From Leptodactylus fallax (lineage: Eukaryota; Chordata; Amphibia; Anura; Leptodactylidae): a DNA stretch of 64,000 nt. The stretch's first letter is position 1, and every line of letters begins with the position of its first letter. The notes under the pieces are model-generated. The model was given only the letters and a program-made list of their open reading frames with translations. It was not told where the DNA came from and searched no databases. Shown here in pieces: positions 1-12,522 of the stretch. The position numbers and the translations under genes were made by a program. Location of the stretch: NCBI GenBank assembly GCA_947044405.1, contig CAMRHE010001076.1, positions 1 through 64,000 of the forward strand, read 5' to 3'.

Positions 1-171
1 GGCTCCTTTAAATATTTAAATTACTTGGTTATGTCAGCCGGAATCCAGTGAGGTCACTATGTTCTATGACATCACGCTGCCGGTGGCTTCATGGAAATAG
101 AATCCAGAGGCCATTTGTGTTTCTTCACCGACTTTAGTGAAGAGGCGATTTTTTTTGTGTTCCTTGCGAGC

Positions 172-3100
172 ATGAAACGGATTGAAAAACGTAAGCGTGA
201 GGTGCAGTGTAATGGAGAGAGTGGGGAGGAACTCCCACCTCAGAAGAGGAAGGGTCCTAACACCTTCCTAAAACCCACTGAGGGTGATGAGGAGCCCCCC
301 AAGACATCGGCTGGGCTTCCTGTGAAGACCTCAGTTATCAAAAAAAAGGGAAAACGGATCAGAAAGACAAACCATGGAAATTCCCAACATGGCGATGGGA
401 ATAGTCCCATCCTGAAGAGGAAGAGAGAGGAGGATCAGCTCCCGTCCGGTGCCCAACACCTGACTTCTGGCAAGAGACAGAAAACTCAGCCCCATAGAGA
501 TGAACCAGAACCAGGTAGGAGCCATCAGGAAATACATAAGGGTACAAGTGGTGGCAACAAAAACAGCGCCACACCTGTCCAGGGGTTGTGTCTAGTATTG
601 CAGCTCAGCTCCATGGAACTGAATGGGGATCAGCTGCAATATCACAGACAACCTTGTGGACACATGGGGCGCTGTTTTTGGAAGAAAGTGGTCTTGTTAT
701 GTATCTAATTTCTGGACAAGCTACAGCCAGATAGGTGCAAGGGACAGCCTCCAATATAACCCTGACTACTGTATATATAACAGATGTATATATCTCTCTA
801 TATGCCACTGCTGGTGTATATACTACTCCCCACATCCTATATAAATGATGTCCCTAGAAGATGAGATATAGGATGCTGTTTGTGAGGTTCTTACCCTGTG
901 GAGCTGCTTTAGAAGTCCCTTTGCCTTTGAGGTGATGTCCAGCTTCATCCTGAAAGAAAAATGTATAGAAATCAGCCATATACTGGGGGGATTGATAGAA
1001 CTGTCTAGAAGAACTGTCTGTGTTGCCCTTAGCAACCAATCACAGCGCAGCTTTCATTTCTTATAGTGCTGTGGGATAATGAAAGCTGCGCTGTGATTGG
1101 TTGGTGTGGACAACCCAGCTCTATAAATCTCCCCTATATAGTTTACTAGGATTCTTACATTGACTTCTTCTTTCTTCAAGGAGATTCTGACCCAGGCCCA
1201 TCGGACCCTGGAGCCAGAGAACCCGCTCCACTCAGATTACAAGATCTGAGCTTTCATGCAGAGCTGGGATCCGGCAGTTTTGGACTGGTAAGTGTTCACT
1301 GCACAATTCACGTATCACACAATAAAGTTTAAAAAAAAAAAATCCCCGAAAAAAAAACTAAATATCCCTTTTTTTACCCCCACCCCACCAAAAAGGGAAT
1401 AAAAGATAAAAGATGTGAATGTATCTCAGGATGGTACCAAAAACAAAAATACAGCTTACTGTGCCCTACAACATAACAAAATCTATGTAAATTTGGTATA
1501 ACTGTAATAGTACAGACCGCATAGTGTACACCATAGAAATGTAACCCAAAATCATATGGTCAGAATTGCATTTTTTTCCTTATTCCAACCCAGTTTTTAA
1601 AGTTTATCAATTCATTATAAGGAACATTAAATGCAGCCCTTAAAGGGGTGGTCCACAACCTTGCAAAGTTAGATAGGTCTTCAGTATTAGATGGGTCGGG
1701 GTCCGCTGGAAGCCATATACAAGGTATATGGTCATTAAGAAATGAAAGCTGGCCTCTGATTGGTTGCTTTGGCCAGGAAAGTTTTCCTGTCGGTTTAGAT
1801 ACATGAGGTCCTCTGTGTCTTCCAGGTGATGCTTGCTTCGCACAACACCAGCCATCAAAAAATTGCCGTAAAAATTGTAAAGAAAAGACCGCATTCACTC
1901 GAGAACCCCACCGACTCCATCCTAGTCGAGCGCGAAATATTGAAGACCGTCGAACAGAGTCACCTGTTTACCCACCTTTACGGAACCTTCCAGAATGAGG
2001 TAGGAGTCTTACACTTTTTGACATTGTCATGTTCACTAGTAGATAAGTAGAAACCTTACTTTCTGGAGTACATCATAGACTGTCAGTAGGCGCCTCCCTG
2101 TCAGCTTGTGACGCTCTTTAGATTTGCCCATATCTAGTCTGCCACAACAGAAGATGTCGCCATCATGTCCTGTATTATGATCTCTGTCTTTTCTACAGGA
2201 TTATGTATTTTTCGCCCTTGAATATATCAGTGGAGGAGACCTCCGAGTTTCATCTATCAGACATCTCCATGTGACATCTCCACTACCAGGTACCCTGCAC
2301 ATTGTGTATTATATGTCATGTATTTGTCCTCTCATTGTCCAGTAGATGTTGGATTTTTAGCCGATTACTTTGCTGGTATTTGAGGTCGATCAATGTTTTC
2401 TTCTTTCTCTTTAGGTTTATTTCAGCCGAAATAATATGTGGATTAAATTACCTTCACACACGGGGCATAATACACAGGTATGTAGATAAGATAACCGTCC
2501 TTAGAGATGGACACTTCATGCAGTTGTCTACCACTCCTTGTACATAGCTCCAATCAATCCATTCATTTCCAAACTGACCCTCTTTGTCTTCACAGAGACA
2601 TAAAGCCTGAGAATATTCTCATAGACGGTGGCGGCCACCTTAAAATTGGAGATTTTGGCCTTGCAGCCATAAACATATTTGGGACAAAGAAAATTCTAGA
2701 TTATGCCGGGACGCCAGGCTACATAGCCCCAGAGGTGAGGGATATAAGTCTTGTGTCCTCAGTATAGCGCCTATCATACATCCAGCCTCTTCCTTCACCA
2801 TGTGACTAATCCTCCATGATTCTTCTACAGATGCTGCTTTTGAGGCCATACAACGCCACAGTAGATTTCTTTGCACTCGGAGTCATCCTCTACGAGCTGG
2901 CAACTGGACAATTTCCATTCTACGACGGTAACAGCACTGATAAAATCCTGGAGTCCATCTACGTCCTGCGTTATCCAAAGAACATGCACCCGGATATCCG
3001 GGACATCTTGGAGGAGGTGAGTATAAACACTCTTATAGGGAATAGCTTAGAATAAAGGATATGTATATAGAATCATACAAATGTATTATTATTTATCACA

Positions 3101-3539
3101 GCTCTTTAGCGATTCATCGGAGCAGCGGCAGAAATTTACCAAAAGCATCCAAAAACATCGGTTCTATAAAAAAAATTGACTGGCCAGCTGTAGAGGCAGG
3201 AAAAACACGTCCACCATTTGCAATTGTACCAGTAAGTATCTGAAAAATATAGGAATCTCCAAGGTAAAACTTCTAGCTGTCACATATGGTTTTTGTGTGT
3301 CTACTCAATGTCAGTAAGAGCACACAAAAGCTATGACCATGCACTGATACTCATAGCTCCAGTTCACACGATCCATCTGATTTACGTTTCTTCTCTCCTA
3401 GTCACCAGCAGAGGAAGAGACCACCATTATCCCATTGGACGCCCTGCTGTCAGCTAAAGACTCCCAGGACAGCCCTAGATCATCTGAGGAAGAAGAACTG
3501 TTTAAAGGATTTTCGTACACAAGCCCCAGGTGGAGATGA
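172..3539 (+). CDS. PKC-like (AGC group) serine/threonine kinase with basic N-terminus, nine exons
   Basis: Exons with GT/AG borders: 172-514, 1181-1287, 1826-1999, 2199-2289, 2426-2477, 2596-2734, 2831-3016, 3102-3231, 3402-3539. They give about 452 residues once one extra base in exon 8 is discounted. Residues 1-140 are Lys/Arg-rich and low complexity (KRIEKRKREV, KKKGKRIRK, LKRKREE), suggesting nuclear targeting; no C1 or C2 domain is seen. The kinase domain is complete: glycine loop GSGSFG near 145, ATP lysine in AVKIVKK (166), helix-C Glu in VEREIL, HRDIKPEN (catalytic Asp 257), DFG 275-277, GTPGYIAPE ending at 302, then an AGC tail with hydrophobic motif FKGFSY. The activation-loop position usually Thr in PKC (TFCGT) is Asp291 (DYAGT). 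The A8 run near 3168-3175 shifts frame and stops the protein at about residue 389 as written. An in-frame upstream Met at 91 exists; 172 was preferred because the basic region starts there. The family call is secure; ortholog unknown. Confidence 0.85.
551..725. repeat. Foldback MITE-like element, copy 1 (kinase intron 1)
   Basis: The left half reads through CAGCGCCACACCTGTCC and a TATTGCAGCTCAG core; the right half carries the complement, ending in GGCGCTGTTTTTGGAAG. The two halves can form one long hairpin. Related copies are at 40990-41184 and 50698-50866. No coding capacity. Confidence 0.7.
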
Positions 3540-4583
3540 ATGGAGCAAGTCGGGTCATCATCTACAGAACATCATTAAGACTGTCTGACGTATCTACACA
3601 AAAGGTGAGTACATATAACTGAGCTGACGGGTACTGACCTCGGCCATTCCCATACAGGACGTCCCAAATATCTGACCTGTTTATAGATTTAAATTACATA
3701 TAGACATCTCTGGGCAAAGGCCTGCTCGAGTCTTGGCCACTATCCGAGCCTATTGACCATGAGGAGGAGGGAAGAATATTGGGAACTAAGATGTAACATG
3801 TTCATAAGCGGATGCTAGTAAAACTAGGGTGTGGGGGAAGGGAAATGACAACTGCTCCCATAACATATCATGCTCACTTCAGCTGCAGTTGTCACATTTA
3901 CAGCAGCGACCACCACTATTAACCATAATTGATTTTTCTTCTCTGCCCTGTGTTAATAATCGGCTTGGCCTCATGGAGACAACAATCCTCTCCTTCACTG
4001 ACTCTTCTCCCGCTGAGCATCAGGGACCTGCCTCCGCCAATACCTCTCCTCCACTCCAGAGACCGATGGAGCACAAGAGGACAGAACTGCAAAGAAGACA
4101 CAGTAGATATGGAAGACCACAAAAAGTTCCTGCAAAACAGGAAAATGAACATAAAGAAGAGAACCAACAGGAAGCAGAGGGGCACAGGAGTGTTACACGG
4201 GGCACTGCACCTATCTATGTGTCCAAGATATATCTTACATGACAGGAGTAGAAAATACATTTCTCTACTTATGTCATATTGTGGTTGTTTTATGTTCAGA
4301 TATGGGTTAATAATGTAAATTTAAGTTAGGTCGAAAAGATTCTTTCAATGTTCAACATTGCATCAAAGTGTTAGAAATGGATGTTGGTTTGTGACATCAC
4401 AAAAGAGTCTGGAAGAGACCTGAAGAGGACCAAGGGTGCGGGGAATGTGCACCAGAACTGTAAGGAAGCCCAGGAGAGCTAAGGGAGGTCAGAAACCTCT
4501 ATTTATTCTACCCGGGTGTCTGTGGGTGATTTGTGGGCAGTAAACCCCAAAAAATCTCAGGTTTGGAATTTTGGAAAATTTGT

Positions 4584-4589
4584 AATAAA
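4584..4589 (+). promoter_or_regulatory. Candidate polyadenylation signal of the kinase gene
   Basis: AATAAA lies about 1 kb after the kinase stop codon. A plausible donor (AAAG followed by GTGAGT) at 3604 suggests that the 3' UTR could be spliced. No other evidence supports use of this site. Confidence 0.3.
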
Positions 4590-7500
4590 CTCAGTCATAC
4601 CACAGAGCGTCGTCAGAGAAAGCTCTAGTGTGGTATATTGCTCAGCCATCTCAAAAGTTACGCCTCCCCCCACTGTATGGAGCCAGTGACAGGGGACATT
4701 ATACTGTATGGGTGCAGTGATTGGGGCCAAAATCCTGTGGGGGAGACATATAACTATGTGGGACATTAGGGAAGAATATTAAACAGGTTATCCACCTTTC
4801 TAAAATTCATGGTCTACCCTAAGGATAGGTCATCGATACGTCAACTGCAGGGTTACAACAGAAAGCACCTGTCCAGTCCAGTAATGTTAACATGCCCGGA
4901 GCATGCTGTTCACTCACCGTACAATGTGTAGTGGTGGGTTTAGGTATTGCAGTAGTGCACATTGTATGATGGACATGTTAACATTATCGGTAGCCATGCT
5001 GTCTCATTACAGTTGATTTACGGGGAAGGAACAGCTCTCAATAGAGAAACAAGGAAAAGAGTAAAAAATGCAGGATTTCACAGAAAGGATCCCAAATTTA
5101 TTAAGTATATTACAAAATTTATTTATGGCACAAATACTGCCAAAAAAAATTCAAAAGTTGCCCGAAAGTTACGCTATAACTATTTGAAGGGACCATGGTG
5201 CTTTTGTGAGCGCAGTGACCACTTCACTATTTATAATCACACAGTATCTGTTTTCTTGTGACTATGCAATGTAATTACAGCCTGTAATAATAGTGCACAG
5301 CTGCTATAAAACAGATCGGGTGTGATGTAAATAGTGAAGGGGCACCACACAGTATAATATGTTCCCCAGAGGCCCCCACACAGTATAATATGCTCCCCAG
5401 TGGCCCTCACAGAGTATATTGTTCCACAGAGCCCAGAGTAGAGGGCCAAGGGAGGTGAGTAAAAAATAGCAAACACTTATACTCACCTTGCCTCATTTCA
5501 TGAGTATCCTCGTTCCGTTCAGCATCCTCTTCGGTCCTCTCCTGACTGCGACTGAGGTTACTGCTGGGGCTTGTGATTGGGCCCCTGAGGTCATGTGGGG
5601 ATCACTGACGTCATTAAATCTGCACACCCCACGTGGCCACTGAATCCCAATCACAGGCCCCAGCAGTGAACCCTGGGGCAGATGACCTCAGTCACAGGCC
5701 ATAAGACCCCCAAAGAGCACAATGGGGACAGTCGAAAGATCAGGAGAGGGAAGTATGTGTTATTTTTACTCACCTCCCCTGGGCAGGCTTCTATTGGAAA
5801 GGGGCCCAGCAACATGTACAGATATCTCATAACATTGGGCCCCTTTCCATTAACAAGATGTATAAAGGTCAGGGAACTCCTGCAGATTAAACCTATGTGA
5901 ACAGTGCCCACTCCTTGCATGGGCCGCACAGCTTATATGGTATGTGCTCCTCTGTTTTTGAGACTTCCACAGTCACAGGTGTGACATTAGATCTAGGGTA
6001 CACTACAATGAAACTATTCAGATTCACCCAGAATGCACCTGTGATATGTAATACGGTTTACTGCAGAGAGATCTTTCTGGATTAGCTTAGTCTTTATTCT
6101 TTCATCCTACACTTTTTGTCTAGAGCAGGATAATGGGCTCCACTCCCCGGATACCACAAGCTACAATCCATGCTCTCTGCTATTCATGAGAACAATATTT
6201 TCTTCTCCAGGCTATAAAGACTTTACAGCAGGTGCAGGTCCTGTTACCTCCACCACAAACACTGTCAAAAGGTGAATTATCTTGTGATCTCGCTGGGGTT
6301 GTCCAGGTCTATGATATAGTTTGCTATGCCCTCTTCAGTACTTACAAGCACAGCGCCACATTGTATAGTGGTTGGGCATGGTATTGCAGCTCAGTTCCTT
6401 CATTTGAATGCTGCAGCATGGCCATGTGACCAATGAACATGTCGTCACTGGAGCTCAGGATCAGTCATTACCACAGAATAGGACATCGGTATATGTTCTG
6501 TTGGGGGTCTGACTCCCCTGACCCCCCTATCCCCGACAGATCATCTGTTTTCGCAGCCTCTAGAATCTGAAAGCTGCTAGAGGTCTGGCGGCACATGCAG
6601 TGCCCCAACCTATACAAGTAATAGGAACGGCACTGCAGTTCACCAGAACCACCGCTATGCAGTGGACGCGCTGCTGCGCCCCTGCTATTACTTGAATAGG
6701 AGCAGCACTATACTTGCCATCCATCCACTAGCAGCTTCCAGCCCCCGAGTCGCTGTGCAGGGTCCGGGTGTCGGATCTCAACAGATCACATACAGATGAC
6801 CTATTCTGTGGCCAGAAAACTTGTTTAAAAAGGCATATGGGTCACTGAAGTGTTATTTATAGTTTTTCGGTGCAAAGGCTCATCCTTAATGTAAAAAGTG
6901 ACTCAAATACAAGGATAAAACTTATCTATATTCTATCTAGCAAGTGACGACCACTGAAGGAAGCCATTAGAGTGCCCATAGGCAATGTCACCCAGCTCTT
7001 CACATTTCCTGAATGGCCAAAATAACTGTGAATACTTACAGCGAGTTACAATATATCCTGCTTTCTCTCTATCAGTGATAGTCTGCCAAACAGCTCATCC
7101 ATATACTGTGGTGCTGCAGCGCTCATCAATGAGCAATACTACATCTACAGCAGCAATAGATGAGTTTTCAGGAACCTTGACTACTCCTTGATGCTATTTT
7201 CAGCCACCTATTCTTGGATACAATAGAAGACAGGAGTAAATAAAAGTAGAACAGTCACATTATATAGTTACAATCACTTATGTAGCCCCTACCTACTATA
7301 GGAAGGTGACCAGGGTCAGGTTCTGTACACACAGGATGTATACATCCTCCAACATAGATGTGAACAGAATCTTAGATTAGAATCACAAGCACACAAAGCA
7401 ACCAGGAAACATCCAAGAAGCAAGTATGTGCAAGATTAATGAAATGTTACGGCTCGGTCTATGTACATATTGATCCAGGCTGCAGGAAAGTGTATCCGCA

Positions 7501-8558
7501 TTGTGTTTAAGGAATGATAAGCTCACACCAGCATTAAGCCTCCTGGCCATCAGCCACGGACTCCAGTTTTGAGAATGTGTTGATCGATCACACATCAGTC
7601 CCTGTCCCCAGGCACTCGCCATCTCTCATCTCACTAGGCCCAGACTTTGCAGTCTTTACTGTAGGTACTGCAGTTATTATCAGCTAATGCAGCACCATCT
7701 AGTGTGAGAAACTGAAACTGCAGGCTCAGTCTTTGGCTCTGTTCCTGCTTGCAGCAAAATAATATACAGTAATTTAATTCTATTGACATATCTGAAGCTA
7801 TTGCCAGGTTCACCCATTACAGCAAACAGTGCGGCATGCCACAGGAATCTGGCAAGAGCTAGCAGTCCTGACATCATAGCCATTCATGTCGGACAGCAGA
7901 AGTCATGTGCAAAGTGCATTAGTGATATCAATACCTTGCAAAGGGATTTAATGTGGTATTTTAGTGCATCTATAACTTGATTTAATATATTCATTGTTAT
8001 CTGTATACTCATGTACTGAAAATTAGGCAATCCAGAGTCAATGTCTTCTGTAAAGCTGTTAAAATTTATCTGCAGCCACTTGTTATAGATTTTGAGGAAA
8101 GCTGAGCGACAACTACAATGGCCACCATCGATGTCTCGTTGCCCAGCTTTCCCAGTGTTCTGAAAGGCAGTGACTTGTAATGGTAGCCACAATCTTTACC
8201 CAGCTTTCCCACAGCTAAACTAAGGGTCCTCGAGGATTGCCCCATCACACAAACATCGCCTTATGTGCTAGAGCAGCAGGGGCCTAGTTATAGGTGAAGG
8301 CGGGGGGCAACACCAGTGTTACAGTCAGCACATGATAAATTGGAGGGGGCTCCATTGGAGATTTAGCACTGGGGCCCAGGAGCTTCAAGTTACATTTCAA
8401 TTCTGTAGAGCAGAAAGCATCTAAATGGCTGGCATGTAATACTACATTATACCTCTAGTGGTCACTGCTGAGAATATAAGCACATGACAGCAAATTTAAA
8501 ACCAGGTGTCAGCTATCGACCCGGGGTATTGGCTCCCATATTAAAATGGCAAAATAAC

Positions 8559-8660
8559 CCCCCCCCCCCCAAAAAAAAAAAAAAAAAAAAAAAAAAAATA
8601 ATAATAATAATAATAATAATAAAATATATATATTATAATATATATATTTTTTTTTATTAT
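8559..8660. repeat. Simple-sequence tract: poly-C, poly-A, (TAA)n, (AT)n
   Basis: A C run is followed directly by a long A run, TAA repeats, and an AT-rich stretch ending in poly-T. Such compound tracts often mark the tail of an old retroposed copy, but no body of an element was identified. Confidence 0.85.
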
Positions 8661-9266
8661 ACCCAAATTGATTTTTCATACTGTGATCTGTGGGGATCTG
8701 ACACCTGGCAGGTGTTGTGGCAGCCCCTGTGTGCCAGTAGCTACTAGTGGACAGGCGGAGCATGCAATGCAATTCATCGGAACCACCACTACGAAGTCCA
8801 TGGGGATGCGGCACTGTTCCTATTACTTGAATAGGACGTACTGCCCATCCAGTAGCAGAGGCTGCTGCAACATTCACCATTACAGTGAATAGGATCAGGG
8901 TTGCAGTTCCAGGCGCTCAAGCTGTATACAATGTAAAGACCTTTGTACACTGTAGTGGTGGCACCTAGAACTGCATCCCTGCTCCCATTCACTTGAAATG
9001 GAGCAAGGCTGCTACCATATACCTAGTATTTGGCTTCTCGTGTCAAACACCTGATCGGAACAAGATCTGGGTGTTGGACCCCGAACCAATTTGACACGGA
9101 TGACCAATTCATCGCTTTGGGGCCTGAAAAACCCGTTATAAATAAATACTATGAGACCTAAATTCCATTTTCCCCCCCCCCCCGTTTTATATTTTTACCT
9201 CTAGATGATATTTTGTGAAAATAAAAACCAGATCCACAAGAGGGTTCAGTCATTTGTCGTTTTCGC

Positions 9267-9272
9267 TTTATT
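9267..9272 (-). promoter_or_regulatory. nap1l4: Candidate polyadenylation signal of nap1l4
   Basis: On the minus strand this reads AATAAA, about 3.25 kb beyond the nap1l4 stop codon. It would imply a long 3' UTR over 9.27-12.52 kb. The assignment is inference from position only; nearer signals may be used. Confidence 0.3.
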
Positions 9273-12200
9273 AATATTCTTGACGTTGTCCTTTAAAAAC
9301 AAATGAGAAATTCTAACACAAAAGAAACGTTGTAAGAAACGGTGACAAATCAATAAATAATGAAGCCTGCAAAAAAATAAAATAAAATAAAAAACAGCAG
9401 ATTCTAAACCAGGAAACCAGATGTAAGAAGCAGCACTTTAATCAGGGGCTGAAGACAACGCCCTTCATATAAGGGAGAACCCAATACATACAGTGTGTGT
9501 TTAAGGGGAACCCAGAATAGGAGTCCAGAATTCAAGTACTGCCAAGCAGTGCAGCAACTGCAAGTGCCCACAGCCCTGCCCACCTGCGGCATCCAATAGC
9601 TGCGCGATTTTTGCAGTCTTACGACCACGGCTGGTGGGGGCTTCAGCCTTGCGCAATTCATGTATAGTCTGCACGTGTCCTTTACATGTAAAACGTGAAA
9701 CTTTCATCGGTGACCTGCAGCCAATAACTACATATGGCATTGGACACAGCAATGAAAAATATCCTAAAGAATGCCCAATTGCTTCAATTGGCACCAATTG
9801 GTTCAGGGAGCCGGGTACCTGCTTGCTCACCCCTTTACGGGCATCTTACGCAGGCTCATAATAGTTAAAGGGATTGTCTAGCAGGTAAACATTTCTATTT
9901 TACCAAAGACTCACAATGGGTTAGGGGTATTATTGCTTCTTGCGCGATTCTCCACTGGGCTCTCTTGCCTGTTCTTCTCGACACACCCGAAATAACTGTC
10001 CAAGTTTCATTTCCTGTGTGTCGAGAGGGACCAGGAAAACCCCTTTAAGGCTGTGGTCACACTGGGATTTTTTGCAACCAGTTAGCCACTGATGTAAAGT
10101 AGCAGCATAGTGGATGAAATTTCTTCAAATCTCATCCACAAGCTGAGCAAAAAATAAAAAAAAATTGCAGTGAAAGGTGACCTGCAGCATGTCAATTACT
10201 GCTGCGGGTTTTACCCCTCTGCAATGCAAAAGTTGAAAGCAGGAGGAGATCTGGAGGAGATCTGCAGGGTGTCTGCCCCATGTAACCCCAAGCCCCAGCG
10301 TCACTACATCTTCTGCCGCGTCAAACAATGTCGTCGCTGCAAATTTTTGGATGCAGCAATAACCTCAGAAGTCAATGGAAACTACCTCCATCCTGGCATA
10401 TTGGAGTTTGTTTCTATTGACTAACAAAGAAAAGGAAGGGGGGGGGGGTGGGGAAGGTACAAACCAAAATTGGAAAAGATTTGTCTTGTTGTAGAATGCC
10501 CATGGTGAACAACCCAGGCCTTTCTAGTTACAAAGTTCTCTGGACACTACTCATGAAGAAGGTATATATTACCAAGGAGCAGGGTTCAGGGGCATGGGGC
10601 ACATTTGCACTGTGCAAGGTGAACTTGCTTTGGCTAAACCCCAGCTACATGATATGGTGCTGGTGGCTTAGTCAATCCAAGCCTAGGGACAGGTTCTCTT
10701 TAAATGCATCTTAATAAAAGGGATTGCCCAGGATCCATTTTCTCTCTTGAAACAAAAACAAGGTCTCTCCAATCCCAGGGCTGAATCTGGTATTGCAAAT
10801 CACTTTCCTTCACTTTGGAACTGAGCTACAATACCAGACAACCCCTGGGCAGGACAATTTCAAGAGCAGATCATTTTTTTTTACTTATCCAGGACAACCC
10901 CTTTAACACCACAATGGACTAGAGAGCCACCCAGCAAAACTCTAAGTCAAGTGTAATAAAACCGAGAGTGTGTAAAGTTGACCATACACATTAGATGCAT
11001 GTCAGCCAAACCCGGGACTGGTCGACCATCTAATGTGTAAAAGGGGCCTCCAGACCCCTCTTGCAGCAGATTTTGGGGGCAGTAAGGATCAGACATCTGA
11101 ATTTCAACATGTTCAATCCTGTTGATTCCAGGGAAGATCACTGCCAGAAGGGTCTGGAGGCCATGCCATTCTTCCCATTTGGAACACATGCACACTAGGC
11201 TGAGGCAGCGTACATGTAAATGGAGGAATTGGGACAGATTGCCTGAACAGAGCGTATGGCCAGCATAAAGATGCCTGTATCTATTGCTACGTTCCCCTCT
11301 ATGTGAGCTATAAATATCTGTATCAGACAGGTTAATTTTTATTGCATCTTAAATAATTTTTACAAGTTAAATAAGTAGAACAACCATAAACTTTAAGGTT
11401 TCGACGTTCAGACATTTTTATCTGTGCTCCTTGTCTACAGCCAATGGAGGACGCCAGTGTACCCTTTTCAGGAATAAAGCAACTGTTTTGAATTAGAGGG
11501 GTCCTGCACAGGAGCAGTACCTCCACTGGGGATACAGCAGTAATGGAGGAGGTGCTCTATCCTGCTACACAACGGGTCCACGGATAATTTGGTGTTGGCT
11601 GCAGGGCAGTGCACAACCCCCTGTATCAATCACAGGACATGATGGGACTCCACTTACAAAGGAATAATATCCCACCATGTCTTGGGAAGATCCTAGTTCA
11701 TAAAAATAAGAACCACCCCCCCTCCCTTTTGGTAAGAAAATGACCAGACATTGCCCAAAGCTACAGCAAAGTAGGCGAATGGTTATAAGCATACCAAGGA
11801 GAGAAAGATCTCGAGGTCCAAATCTTACTGCCATTGCAAGTTACAGTGAACAAACTAGGAAAGAGGAAGAGATCCAAAAAGGACTTATGGCTTATAAACC
11901 AACTTGGCAGCCAGTGACATTACTGAGGCTTGAGGCACTCTGTGCCTCTTGCTTCTGTAAGGTCAATAGTAGTAAAAACTAAACTAGGCGCCTCCATGGT
12001 GCAAGCCAATGGTCTGCAAATGTGGGCTCTCCATCTGTGGCAAAAACTATATCTCCCAGCAAGTCCTGACAAATGCTAGGAAGGGTAATCAAAACAGTTG
12101 TAGGGCCCTCGGTTGCAGACCAATACAGGAAGTGATGAAAACAATTTTTTTTTTTTTTTTTTGTCTTTTTTTTTTACATTTGGTTAGTTCATAAAGTAGC

Positions 12201-12522
12201 TGCGTATTCCAAGGAAAAAAAAAAAAAAAAAGTGTATAGTGTAAGAAAAAAAAAAATAAGAGGAAAAACAAAACACAGAATGTAGACTTAGACTGTGCTT
12301 CTGCTCCACCTGTACCCAACAAGACCAAAGAGTTCTAAGAATACATCTGTAGATATCAGGCTACAAAGGTGAGAGGAAAGAGAAATAAGAAAATATGGGA
12401 GGAAAAAAATAAAGTATAAACATGCATAAAAAAGTTAAGCCTCGACGTAAAAATATGCTGCAGCACGGTTGAATCCTGAATATTTGGAAAGGTTTTCACT
12501 CTAGAAATGCAGCCATCTTCCA
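9273..12522 (-). other. nap1l4: Probable nap1l4 3' UTR and downstream flank
   Basis: No coding exon is recognised between the nap1l4 stop and the candidate poly-A signal. The stretch contains poly-T/poly-A runs near 12143-12260 and scattered pieces of interspersed repeats (for example AACCCCTTTAA-type ends near 10900). Whether all of it is transcribed cannot be decided from sequence. Confidence 0.35.

Larger units (their letters stand above)
3540..9266. other. Intergenic stretch with degraded repeats, no supported gene
   Basis: After the kinase 3' UTR I see only short spurious frames and repeats. There is a diverged palindromic element near 5490-5920, a copy of the interspersed 'GCTTGGTATTGCAGCTCAG' family near 6290-6480, and two related palindromic blocks near 6480-6830 and 8660-9150. 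At 8120-8215 two copies of the CCCAGCTTTCCC motif occur, the same motif that forms the cluster at 55.2-56.3 kb. No exon with domain similarity or convincing splice sites was recognised. Confidence 0.5.

Noticed and set aside
3829..4318. Frames of 129-137 residues after the kinase stop codon
   Set aside because: Overlapping open frames in two phases and on the minus strand, no family similarity; more likely kinase 3' UTR or flank.
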